Assembly (NCBI GenBank): GCA_019057975.1
Contig: JAHLWJ010000069.1
Location: 1-17,164, forward strand
Direction of reading: 5' to 3'
Length of the DNA stretch: 17,164 bases
DNA from: Promethearchaeota archaeon
GTDB taxonomy: Archaea > Asgardarchaeota > Lokiarchaeia > Sigynarchaeales > SOKP01
Shown: piece by piece, positions 1-5,797 of the stretch
Layout of the letters: each line of letters opens with the position of its first letter
Numbering within the stretch: the first letter of the stretch is position 1
The notes under the pieces: model-generated
The model's database searches: none
What the model saw: the letters and a program-made list of their open reading frames with translations, nothing else
Told to the model about the DNA's origin: nothing
Position numbers and translations under genes: made by a program

Positions 1-522
1 ATTACTCTGCATACGTTCATTCTGCCTGTCTCGTGGGCAGTGAGATGTTTTTAATTTAAATACAGTCCACTGAAGATGTCCAGTTGAATTTATTTTCCTA
101 GCATAAATATTGCTATCAGTCCATACAATTCCGCCATGCCAAGTTATAATAGCTCCACCATTACCATCTTCGCAAATATCAGGACTTGCTATAGAATTTA
201 AAGATTGACTTACAGCAATACCATTTAAGATCCATTGAATATTTCCATAAGAATCAATTCTCTGAGCATAAATTATATCATCATCCCACGCTATAATTGC
301 TCCACCAACTCCGTCGCTACAAATTCTAGGATCAGCTGCCCATTCTCCTCTTTCACAAATAACTGTACTATTTGTGTCCCCTAAAATTACATATGATGGT
401 ATTGGTTCTCCTGAATTAAATTCAAGTGGGATTATTCTAAATAGTTTGATATTTAGAGTTCCAACTAAAAAACTACATAAAATAACAGAAAGTAAAATTA
501 ATTTTTTATTAAATCTTTTAAT
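1..522 (-). CDS. Secreted or membrane-anchored repeat protein, N-terminal fragment
   Basis: This minus-strand frame is open from about 522 to base 1 and is cut by the window edge. It starts with a basic stretch and a hydrophobic segment (KKLILLSVILCSFLVGTL), which looks like a signal peptide or anchor, so the protein probably acts outside the cell. Two degenerate repeats of about 40 residues follow, each with the pattern P-x-I-C-x-D-G-x-G-G-A-I-I-x-W, then I-Y-A-x-R/K-I-D/N-S-x-G-x-I/L-Q-W. Such repeats usually fold as beta-propeller-like blades in surface proteins; the ligand is unknown. No ATG, GTG or TTG lies in frame between the upstream stop and the repeats. ATT at 522-520 is the best start, seven bases after a GGAG motif. 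The last ~17 codons (bases 1 to about 50) are adapter-derived and not real protein. Confidence 0.7.
   Translation of the reverse strand, partial: MKRFNKKLILLSVILCSFLVGTLNIKLFRIIPLEFNSGEPIPSYVILGDTNSTVICERGEWAADPRICSDGVGGAIIAWDDDIIYAQRIDSYGNIQWILNGIAVSQSLNSIASPDICEDGNGGAIITWHGGIVWTDSNIYARKINSTGHLQWTVFKLKTSHCPRDRQNERMQSN
9..48. other. Residual Illumina Nextera P7 adapter (assembly artefact)
   Basis: An ungapped comparison, from memory, with the Nextera P7 adapter carrying index N703 gives 33 identical bases out of 40. Exact blocks are GCATACG (9-15), the index TTCTGCCT (20-27), GTCTCGTGGGC (28-38) and GAGATGT (42-48). The mismatches fall in two clusters, 16-19 and 39-41. Bases 1-8 and about 49-62 resemble neither the adapter nor the repeat protein clearly. 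The left end should be treated as non-genomic up to at least base 48. Confidence 0.85.
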
Positions 523-529
523 TTGCTCT

Positions 530-533
530 CTCC
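530..533 (-). promoter_or_regulatory. Shine-Dalgarno GGAG that points to an ATT start
   Basis: On the minus strand GGAG sits seven bases before ATT (522-520), the ideal spacing, and the hydrophobic N-terminus follows directly. No canonical start codon is in frame, so this site decides the call. Confidence 0.45.
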
Positions 534-535
534 TT

Positions 536-759
536 CGTTTTATTATAAAATCATTAAATATTTTTGTCTATTTGATTTAATGGTTATCTACTTCTTTTCA
601 ATTTTTTATTAAGAACCTTTTTATTTATATTTTATTATAAATTTTAATGAAAGTTTTAACATGAAAAAGCCTTTTTAACCTTACTAATTTAGCAGGAAAA
701 TTTGAAAACCTTCATTTCATTTATTTGTAATAACTCCTCAAAATTATAGTTAAAATTTT
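536..759. other. AT-rich divergent intergenic region
   Basis: This spacer separates the minus-strand repeat protein from the plus-strand acetyltransferase, so it should hold both promoters. It is full of TTTATATTTTATTATAAA-like tracts, which makes any single TATA box choice arbitrary. I see no operator-like repeat that I trust. Confidence 0.4.
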
Positions 760-765
760 AGGTGG
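760..765 (+). promoter_or_regulatory. Shine-Dalgarno AGGTGG favouring the TTG start
   Basis: AGGTGG is five bases upstream of TTG 771. It overlaps the alternative GTG at 762, which argues against that longer start. Confidence 0.6.
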
Positions 766-770
766 AATTT

Positions 771-1265
771 TTGGAAGTAAAAATCCGCAAAGCAACACTG
801 GATGATGCAGAAAGTATATCATATATATGGGAGGTAGTGTGTGCCGAGAGAATTTACTCTGCGGTAAGCAAGCCCTTTACTGCTAAACAAGAAAGCGAAT
901 ATATCTCCTCTTTATCAGAAAGAGAAGGAATTTTTGTAGCAGAATTTAGTAATAAGATTGTAGGGTTTCAATCTTTGGATCTTTGGTCTAAAGCTATTGA
1001 TTCTTTTAAACATGTTGGTTCATTAGGGACTATTATTCTTCCTGAATGGAGAGGAAGAGGGATTAGTTATATTTTAGCTAATCATACATTTGATTTTGCT
1101 AAAGTCAATGAGTATAGAAAAATTATTATTTATGTACGAAAAGGAAATGAAAGGGCCATAAAATTTTATCAGAATTTAGGATTTCTTATTAAAGGAGAAT
1201 TAGAGCGTCAGGTTTTAATTGATAATGTATATGAAAATGAAGTGTTTATGGAAAAATTTCTGTAA
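771..1265 (+). CDS. GNAT-family N-acetyltransferase
   Basis: The product is a single-domain GNAT protein of about 165 residues, the usual length. It opens with the typical strand IRKATLDDAESI. It carries the acetyl-CoA pyrophosphate-binding loop as LPEWRGRGIS (about residues 91-100) and ends with the common N-E-R-A-I-K-F-Y-Q-N-L-G-F element that forms the last helix and strand. It would transfer an acetyl group from acetyl-CoA to an amine in the cytosol; the substrate cannot be read from sequence (antibiotic, amino acid or protein N-terminus are all possible). The frame can also start at GTG 762, but that codon lies inside the AGGTGG ribosome-binding motif (760-765). TTG 771, five bases after the motif, is therefore preferred. 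The gene stands alone between two large intergenic gaps. Confidence 0.88.
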   Translation: MEVKIRKATLDDAESISYIWEVVCAERIYSAVSKPFTAKQESEYISSLSEREGIFVAEFSNKIVGFQSLDLWSKAIDSFKHVGSLGTIILPEWRGRGISYILANHTFDFAKVNEYRKIIIYVRKGNERAIKFYQNLGFLIKGELERQVLIDNVYENEVFMEKFL

Positions 1266-1682
1266 AAAGATTTGGGAAGTTAATCTAAATAATTTTATCA
1301 TTTAGTTCTAAGTAATTGGTCAACCCAGCAATCATACCACTTTACAGATAGATTTGATTAGCTTTCATTTTTGTTAAGATGGTTGATTTAAATCATTCTA
1401 GATTTATCGTCTAAGAGGTAGTATACCTTTTACATTTTTATAGTTTTTCATAGCTCTGTCATCTTAATTAGGGGGTAATTTTTATGGTAGGATTTTAATA
1501 CTGTCCGTAAACATTTAATAAATATAAATTCAAAATTTTATAATTTATAAGTTTGAATTGCTTTTCCTCTAATTAATATTCTCCATCATCCTAATCTTGA
1601 ATTAAATTATTATCTGAACATTTATTAACGTCATTTTAATTAAGAATAATATAATTTAAAAATATACAAAGAGGTAAAAAAA
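1266..1682. other. 417-base intergenic stretch without a recognisable gene
   Basis: No convincing reading frame is seen on either strand. The stretch holds a G-rich pocket (TTAGGGGGTAA near 1468-1478) followed by an ATG with only three further sense codons, an imperfect hairpin at 1527-1559, and a very AT-rich end with GAGGT (1671-1675) that serves the next gene. It could hide a small RNA or a decayed gene, but nothing in it identifies either. Confidence 0.4.
1527..1559. repeat. Inverted repeat AATTCAAA / TTTGAATT
   Basis: Eight perfectly complementary bases (1527-1534 and 1552-1559) enclose 17 bases that contain two TTATAA units able to pair further. The element lies about 125 bases upstream of the small gene at 1683. 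It could be an operator or a transcript hairpin; chance is possible in such AT-rich DNA. Confidence 0.35.
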
Positions 1683-2015
1683 ATGAAAGTTATAGAGAGA
1701 AATATTCGTGAAGTATTCCCAGGAAAATTTGAAGAACTAGATATATTAGATGCTAAATTCACTGAAATAGAAAGCAAGCTTGGGTTTCCTCCGAAAAAAA
1801 ATTATAGGTGCATTGCTGGTACTTATGATCAGAATACTATAGTTCTTGAGAGAAAATGGGAAAGCCTAGCTAAAATGGAAGAAGCATTTACAGAATTTCT
1901 TTCAGTTCCCGAGGTTAAAGAGCTTCTAAGAGAAATCCCAAATATTATTAAAAGCCAAAAAAGAGAACTTTATACACCTCATGCTGCTTCACTCGTAGAA
2001 ATATTTAATGAATAA
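1683..2015 (+). CDS. Small conserved protein, likely dimeric alpha/beta-barrel (NIPSNAP/ABM-like) fold
   Basis: The product has 110 residues, no signal peptide and no membrane segment. It starts at ATG eight bases after GAGGT. The pattern of an N-terminal strand-helix (EVFPGKFEELDILDAKF), a central strand T-I-V-L-E-R-K-W-E-S, then a helix with M-E-E-A-F-T-E-F-L and a short segment V-P-E-V-K-E-L resembles ferredoxin-like monooxygenase/NIPSNAP proteins. In those, W-E-S-L-x-x-M-E-x-x-F is a recurrent strand-to-helix turn. This is a fold guess from pattern, and no catalytic residue can be assigned. It is flanked by a gene-free stretch upstream and a strong T-rich terminator downstream, so it is probably transcribed alone. 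Confidence 0.7.
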   Translation: MKVIERNIREVFPGKFEELDILDAKFTEIESKLGFPPKKNYRCIAGTYDQNTIVLERKWESLAKMEEAFTEFLSVPEVKELLREIPNIIKSQKRELYTPHAASLVEIFNE

Positions 2016-2037
2016 TTTTTTTTATTTTATTTTTTTT
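2016..2037 (+). terminator. T-rich archaeal-type terminator
   Basis: Directly after the TAA stop come eight T (2016-2023), a short ATTTTA spacer and another eight T (2030-2037). Archaeal RNA polymerase stops at such oligo-U tracts without needing a hairpin, and none is visible here. Confidence 0.6.
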
Positions 2038-2201
2038 AATTAGTAGTGTCTAATCGGGGATGAGATAGTTCCATTTTCTTATTGTAAATCTCTAGTTTTT
2101 TTCAACCTTGTTAATAATTTCTTTAGATATTTCAAACTTATTTTTTCTATAATTTTTTATCTTATGAAATTTAAAGAGTTATTCATAAAGATACTTTAGG
2201 T

Positions 2202-2399
2202 ATGGAGGTTGAATTAGGACCATATAAAGCCTTTGATGGAATGTTTACCTATTATGAGACGATGGGTATTCTTACACTTAGTGACTCTATGTATAACGCC
2301 CTTCATGGGCCACTAGCCTCTGTAAAAGATCAATATTCCGAAATCCAAGGAAACGACACCTATCATATTCTCAAAATTAAAAAAAGTAATAGGAATTAA
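2202..2399 (+). CDS. Doubtful small ORF or gene remnant, 65 codons
   Basis: The ORF is not recognised. The peptide is mostly polar with aromatic-rich segments (AFDGMFTYYETMG) and a lysine-rich tail, and has no membrane segment or metal motif. The frame stays open nine codons upstream of the ATG to a stop at 2172-2174, and no ribosome-binding site precedes the ATG; instead, a GGAGG lies just inside the ORF. Its globular-looking composition in an AT-rich gap suggests the tail of a decayed or transferred gene rather than a working small protein. It ends 27 bases before the convergent GDPD-like gene. Confidence 0.3.
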   Translation: MEVELGPYKAFDGMFTYYETMGILTLSDSMYNALHGPLASVKDQYSEIQGNDTYHILKIKKSNRN

Positions 2400-2426
2400 C
2401 TTTTAACTCCTACTCTCATATTTCAT

Positions 2427-3179
2427 TCAATTATTCTGAATTTCATTTCTTAATCTTAATAATCTATCAGGGAAGTTTGACATCATAGCATCTACTGGTT
2501 GCCCTTTATAATTCATCTTTAGGAATTTTTGCATTGGTCTATTAAAGAGTAAGCCCCAAACATAAAATTTAAATCCATTTTCTTTTACTAATTTAAATAA
2601 TTCAAAAGTGGCAAAATTGTATTTCACATTAATCCCTTGAATATTTAATTCTCTCATACTCTTTAATTCCAGATGCTCTTTCATATTGTTTGCATACTTT
2701 AGGAAAATAGTATTAATCAAAGTTACGTTTTTATCGAATTCTCTAATTTTGCCAAAGATTTCAGGTAGGAGAGAACCATCCGTTACAGGCTTCGCAAGCT
2801 CAATTTTATCAATTACTTTAAACTTTCTCGCAATTTCAATTATTCTTATACCAATCTCAGGGTCTCGTATATCAAAATTATAACGAATATTATCATCTTT
2901 AAATTCACTGAAAAATTCAGAAAGGGTTAGAACTGATTCATTATTATCTAATCTTAAGGTTCTGATCTCGCTACTATCTAAATCCTTAATGGGTACATAC
3001 TCTCCATTTTTTCTTAGACTTTGTTGAAAACATAAAAATATTTCTCCATCTTTAGATAGTTGAGCTTCTGTTTTAATACCATCAACACCCATATCAACTG
3101 CTTTCTTAAATGATGACATTGAATTCTCGACATCTCTAAAACCCGCACCCCTATGACCCCAGACAAAAGTCTTATTCAT
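2427..3179 (-). CDS. GDPD-fold protein with degraded active site
   Basis: The product of about 250 residues matches the TIM-barrel of glycerophosphodiester phosphodiesterases (GDPD/UgpQ family) in length and order. H-R-G lies at residues 9-11, V-E-N-S-M-S-S-F-K-K-A corresponds to P-E-N-T-L-x-A-F, and G-V-D-G-I-K-T-E-A corresponds to G-x-D-x-I-E-x-D-V. Key positions are altered: the metal-binding E-x-D is K-x-E (36-38), the catalytic H-D that follows is F-Q (51-52), and the later E of N-I-E-I-K is D in NFDIRD. Known GDPDs cleave glycerophosphodiesters to glycerol phosphate and an alcohol; this one may bind without cleaving, or use different chemistry. ATG 3179 follows GAGGTGG and overlaps the SCP2 gene by 8 bases. 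A longer frame from 3194 exists but lies upstream of that motif. Confidence 0.8.
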   Translation of the reverse strand: MNKTFVWGHRGAGFRDVENSMSSFKKAVDMGVDGIKTEAQLSKDGEIFLCFQQSLRKNGEYVPIKDLDSSEIRTLRLDNNESVLTLSEFFSEFKDDNIRYNFDIRDPEIGIRIIEIARKFKVIDKIELAKPVTDGSLLPEIFGKIREFDKNVTLINTIFLKYANNMKEHLELKSMRELNIQGINVKYNFATFELFKLVKENGFKFYVWGLLFNRPMQKFLKMNYKGQPVDAMMSNFPDRLLRLRNEIQNN

Positions 3180-3582
3180 TATATACCACCTCAACTTCTT
3201 GATTAATTTCTGAAGCTAACTCAAGTAAATCCAAGTATACAACCGCATATTGAAGATCTCCTTCGATTTTAAGATTGCTTTTGAAAAATTCACTATAACT
3301 ATCTTTTCTCCCCGCAAGGATATCGCTCCAAATTTCTGAAGAGCACTTAATATTTAATGTTGCGTCGCTTGTTTCACCTTTCCCAACTTTAAATTTACCG
3401 TTCCCAAATTCCACCCAATAAGCAAAATCTGGATTATCTAATTTAGTTTGAACAATATTCGTTTTCAACTCATCTAATTCTTGACGAAATTCTAGATTTT
3501 CTTCCGATAAGCGCTCAAATCCATAAAAAATTTCCATTATACGACTCATCTCTACATCATCTTTAATTTTAATTTCATTCAT
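3172..3582 (-). CDS. SCP2 sterol-transfer-like lipid-binding protein
   Basis: The 136-residue cytosolic protein has a helical N-terminal extension (about residues 5-45) and then an SCP2-type alpha/beta domain. In the domain, the strand F-K-V-G-K-G and the segment T-S-D-A-T-L-N-I-K-C-S are followed by W-S-D-I-L-A-G-R-K-D-S-Y-S, F-K-S-N-L-K-I-E-G-D-L-Q-Y-A and the final helix. The D-A-T-L-x-I, I-L-A-G-R and L-K-I-E-G-D signatures are characteristic. SCP2 domains carry lipids or other hydrophobic ligands in a tunnel; archaeal ligands are unknown. The stop overlaps the start of the GDPD-like gene, so the two are translationally coupled and probably work on the same ligand. A second, divergent SCP2 protein lies at 15468. 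Confidence 0.8.
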   Translation of the reverse strand: MNEIKIKDDVEMSRIMEIFYGFERLSEENLEFRQELDELKTNIVQTKLDNPDFAYWVEFGNGKFKVGKGETSDATLNIKCSSEIWSDILAGRKDSYSEFFKSNLKIEGDLQYAVVYLDLLELASEINQEVEVVYNE

Positions 3583-3773
3583 TATATGATAATTCCAACC
3601 TAATACAATTATTAAATGTACATATTATTTTTTAAACAGAAAACATCTGAATTCTTAATCCCTCGAAGTAATTTATAATAGAATTTTTATAAGTTATTAT
3701 TTTTTAATCTCTTTGAGTATAAAAACATCTAAAATAGGTAATAAGATTAGTTTAAAATTAGAATTTCAATTTA

Positions 3774-3802
3774 ATTTAAGATTTAACTTTTAAATCCTAA
3801 AT
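3774..3802. repeat. Imperfect hairpin upstream of the methyltransferase gene
   Basis: Two 13-base arms (3774-3786 and 3790-3802) pair at 12 of 13 positions around a CTT loop. The right arm runs into the AT-rich TAAATAATATTATAT stretch 15 to 30 bases before ATG 3826, where a TATA box for a leaderless transcript would lie. It may be a promoter-overlapping operator, but the low-complexity sequence weakens the case. Confidence 0.3.
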
Positions 3803-3825
3803 AATATTATATCTCAACATTGTAA

Positions 3826-4890
3826 ATGCATAATTTTATTAAGAATTTGAATTCGCGAGATTTAACTCTTTCAGCAATTAAGGGTACTCCTGAAAAAATA
3901 CCTTTTAATCCTTTTATTATGCATTTAGCTGCGAGTCTTGCTAATGTTGATTATAATCTTCAATACTGTCAAAATCCAGATATTTTAGTAGATTCACAAA
4001 TTAAATGTGCCAACTTTTTTGGTATCGATCATGTGAATGTTTCGACAGATGCTTATAGAGAAGCAAGTGCGTGGGGAGTTGAGATTGAATGGGAAAGCCA
4101 CACTCCTGTTGCGAAAAAAAACATTGAGATAAATGATTTTGATTCAATAGAAGCTCCTAACCTACTTGAAAATCAGAGGATTATGAATCGGGTCAACGCT
4201 GTTAAAAAATGTTCTGAAATAATGGGGGGAAATCAATGTATAGTTGGATGGATTGAAGCCCCCTTTGCCGAAATCTGTTGTTTATTTGGATTAGTAAACG
4301 TCCTCTTACAATGTAAAAAACAAAACTGGATAAATATCATAAAGGAGTTAATTAAGAGAATACTTCCTGTTCAAAAAGAATTTGCTAAACTACAGATCGA
4401 AGCAGGAGCAGATATAATTGGAGCAGGTGATTCTGCCATTTCGCAAATTGGCCCGATGAGATATGAAAAGTGTTGTTTAGAAGAAACTAAAGGTTTATTT
4501 AATTATATTCAAAAAGAAGTTCCTGTACTTTATCATGTATGTGGTGATAATGATATTGTTGATAAAGAAGGAAGGGATATGATTAAGCTAATATCAAGTA
4601 CAAATGCAGATATAATAGATTTCGACTATCAGGTTGACTTAAGGAAAGCAAAAGAGAAATGTGGCATGAATAATTGTATCCGTGGAAATACAGACACAAC
4701 AATTTTAGGAGAAAAATCATATTCAGCTACAGATGTCATAAATGAAGTTTCTAAAACAATTGATGCAGGAAAGCCTGGAGGGTTATATCAGTATGCAGCA
4801 GGATGTGAATGGCCTTGGGAACCATTAGATTTAGCTATTCGAAACATAAGCATCGCAAAAGCGCTTATTGAAAAGATGGGATATTATTAA
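3826..4890 (+). CDS. UroD/MtaA-family zinc methyltransferase-like protein
   Basis: The product has 354 residues, the normal length for the uroporphyrinogen decarboxylase fold. Three candidate zinc ligands of the corrinoid-dependent methyltransferase branch (MtaA/MtbA) are present: H237 and C239 in LYHVCGDNDI, and C327 in AAGCEWPWEPLDLA. RGNTDTTIL (286-294) takes the place of the family's G-N-L/T-D segment. True heme-pathway UroD enzymes lack the H-x-C...C set, so a methyl transfer between a corrinoid protein and a thiol (coenzyme M or another acceptor) is the better guess; the methyl source is unknown. No corrinoid-binding protein or partner methyltransferase is nearby. The ATG has no ribosome-binding site within reach, so the mRNA may be leaderless. 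The gene is convergent with the PHP gene, with 15 bases between them. Confidence 0.82.
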   Translation: MHNFIKNLNSRDLTLSAIKGTPEKIPFNPFIMHLAASLANVDYNLQYCQNPDILVDSQIKCANFFGIDHVNVSTDAYREASAWGVEIEWESHTPVAKKNIEINDFDSIEAPNLLENQRIMNRVNAVKKCSEIMGGNQCIVGWIEAPFAEICCLFGLVNVLLQCKKQNWINIIKELIKRILPVQKEFAKLQIEAGADIIGAGDSAISQIGPMRYEKCCLEETKGLFNYIQKEVPVLYHVCGDNDIVDKEGRDMIKLISSTNADIIDFDYQVDLRKAKEKCGMNNCIRGNTDTTILGEKSYSATDVINEVSKTIDAGKPGGLYQYAAGCEWPWEPLDLAIRNISIAKALIEKMGYY

Positions 4891-4905
4891 TGAATTTTTG
4901 ATACC

Positions 4906-5667
4906 TTATTTATGAATCCCGGGATCTAAATAAGGAATTTCAGAATAAATGATGTTTGTACGCTTCTTTCGCAATTCTTCCAATAAAGCCTCTTCGGTAA
5001 ACTCTTTAATATTCATTAAAGTCCATCCATGTACTCCTCCACTTGCTAAGCCATCTGGGGTATGCATATCTGTTCCTGTGATCATACCTATCTTATTATT
5101 ATGTTTAATGCAAAAATCATAAGACTCATGATCATAAACATTTTCAGGTTTAGAATCATCATTAATGATTTCAATGTAATCTATCCCCCAATCTAATAAA
5201 GTCTCACGAGATGGATGATTTTTCATTTTAAATTCATATAGACTCCAAGGAATATGATTACATACAACAATACCCTCTTGATCACGGGCTTTATTAATCG
5301 CTTCAGTAATACGATCATCCGTTGTTTTATAGGAGATCTTGGTTTCCCAATTTGAGACACCTATAAGATTTAAATGAATTCTATTGGTAGTTATTTCAAT
5401 CCCACTTAAAATTAAGAAACCTTTTTCAGCGTATTCATTTCTAACTTTATCAATCTTTTCTAAATGATGCATATTATTATGATCTGTTATAGCTATTGCA
5501 TTATAACCCATTGCAATATGCCATTCAACATTTTGTTTAATCGTAAGTGCACCATCACTAAATATCGTATGTGAATGCTGATCAAATACAACATTATACA
5601 TGGTGTTATCATATCCAGGAGGTGTATGAGGAATAATATCCTTCCAATCATTATCGGAATAAACCAT
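4906..5667 (-). CDS. PHP-domain metal-dependent phosphoesterase
   Basis: The product has about 253 residues with the full set of PHP-domain metal ligands, numbered from ATG 5667: H31 and H33 in DQHSHT, D38 in SDG, D62-H63 in ITDHNN, E91 in SGIE, H98 in IHLN, H138 in NHIPW, and D200 and H202 in GTDMHTP. PHP enzymes bind two or three metals and hydrolyse phosphomonoesters or phosphodiesters; stand-alone members act on histidinol phosphate, nucleotides or sugar phosphates. There is no signal peptide. A frame extends to a TTG at 5676, but ATG 5667 is the more ordinary start; no clear ribosome-binding site precedes either. It is the last gene of the minus-strand sugar cluster, 130 bases after the GH3 gene, and a sugar-phosphatase role would fit that place. 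This is inference. Confidence 0.82.
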   Translation of the reverse strand: MVYSDNDWKDIIPHTPPGYDNTMYNVVFDQHSHTIFSDGALTIKQNVEWHIAMGYNAIAITDHNNMHHLEKIDKVRNEYAEKGFLILSGIEITTNRIHLNLIGVSNWETKISYKTTDDRITEAINKARDQEGIVVCNHIPWSLYEFKMKNHPSRETLLDWGIDYIEIINDDSKPENVYDHESYDFCIKHNNKIGMITGTDMHTPDGLASGGVHGWTLMNIKEFTEEALLEELRKKRTNIIYSEIPYLDPGIHK

Positions 5668-5697
5668 AAGCAACAAACAGTATTTTTAAGCCAAGAG

Positions 5698-5733
5698 ATT
5701 TTAATTTTTAGTATGAGAATTAAAAATTAAAAT
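5698..5733. repeat. Perfect 13-bp inverted repeat between the GH3 and PHP genes
   Basis: The arms 5698-5710 and 5721-5733 are exactly complementary and enclose the ten bases GTATGAGAAT. All pairs are A-T. On the minus strand the hairpin starts about 65 bases after the GH3 stop and ends about 30 bases before the PHP start. It may be a transcript-end or processing hairpin of the GH3 mRNA, or an operator for the PHP gene. Confidence 0.45.
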
Positions 5734-5797
5734 ATTAATTGAATATTTGTATTTCAGCTTTTATGTGATCTAATCTTACTCTTCTATGAACTAATAA

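Noticed and set aside
374..580. A 68-codon plus-strand ORF near the left end
   Set aside because: It lies antisense to the repeat protein, whose signal segment and two matching repeats show the minus frame is the real one.
762..770. GTG start for the acetyltransferase
   Set aside because: The codon is inside the AGGTGG ribosome-binding motif; TTG 771 has ideal spacing from it.
3826..4890. Heme-pathway uroporphyrinogen decarboxylase (hemE)
   Set aside because: The H-x-C and distal C zinc ligands belong to the methyltransferase branch, and no heme genes are nearby.
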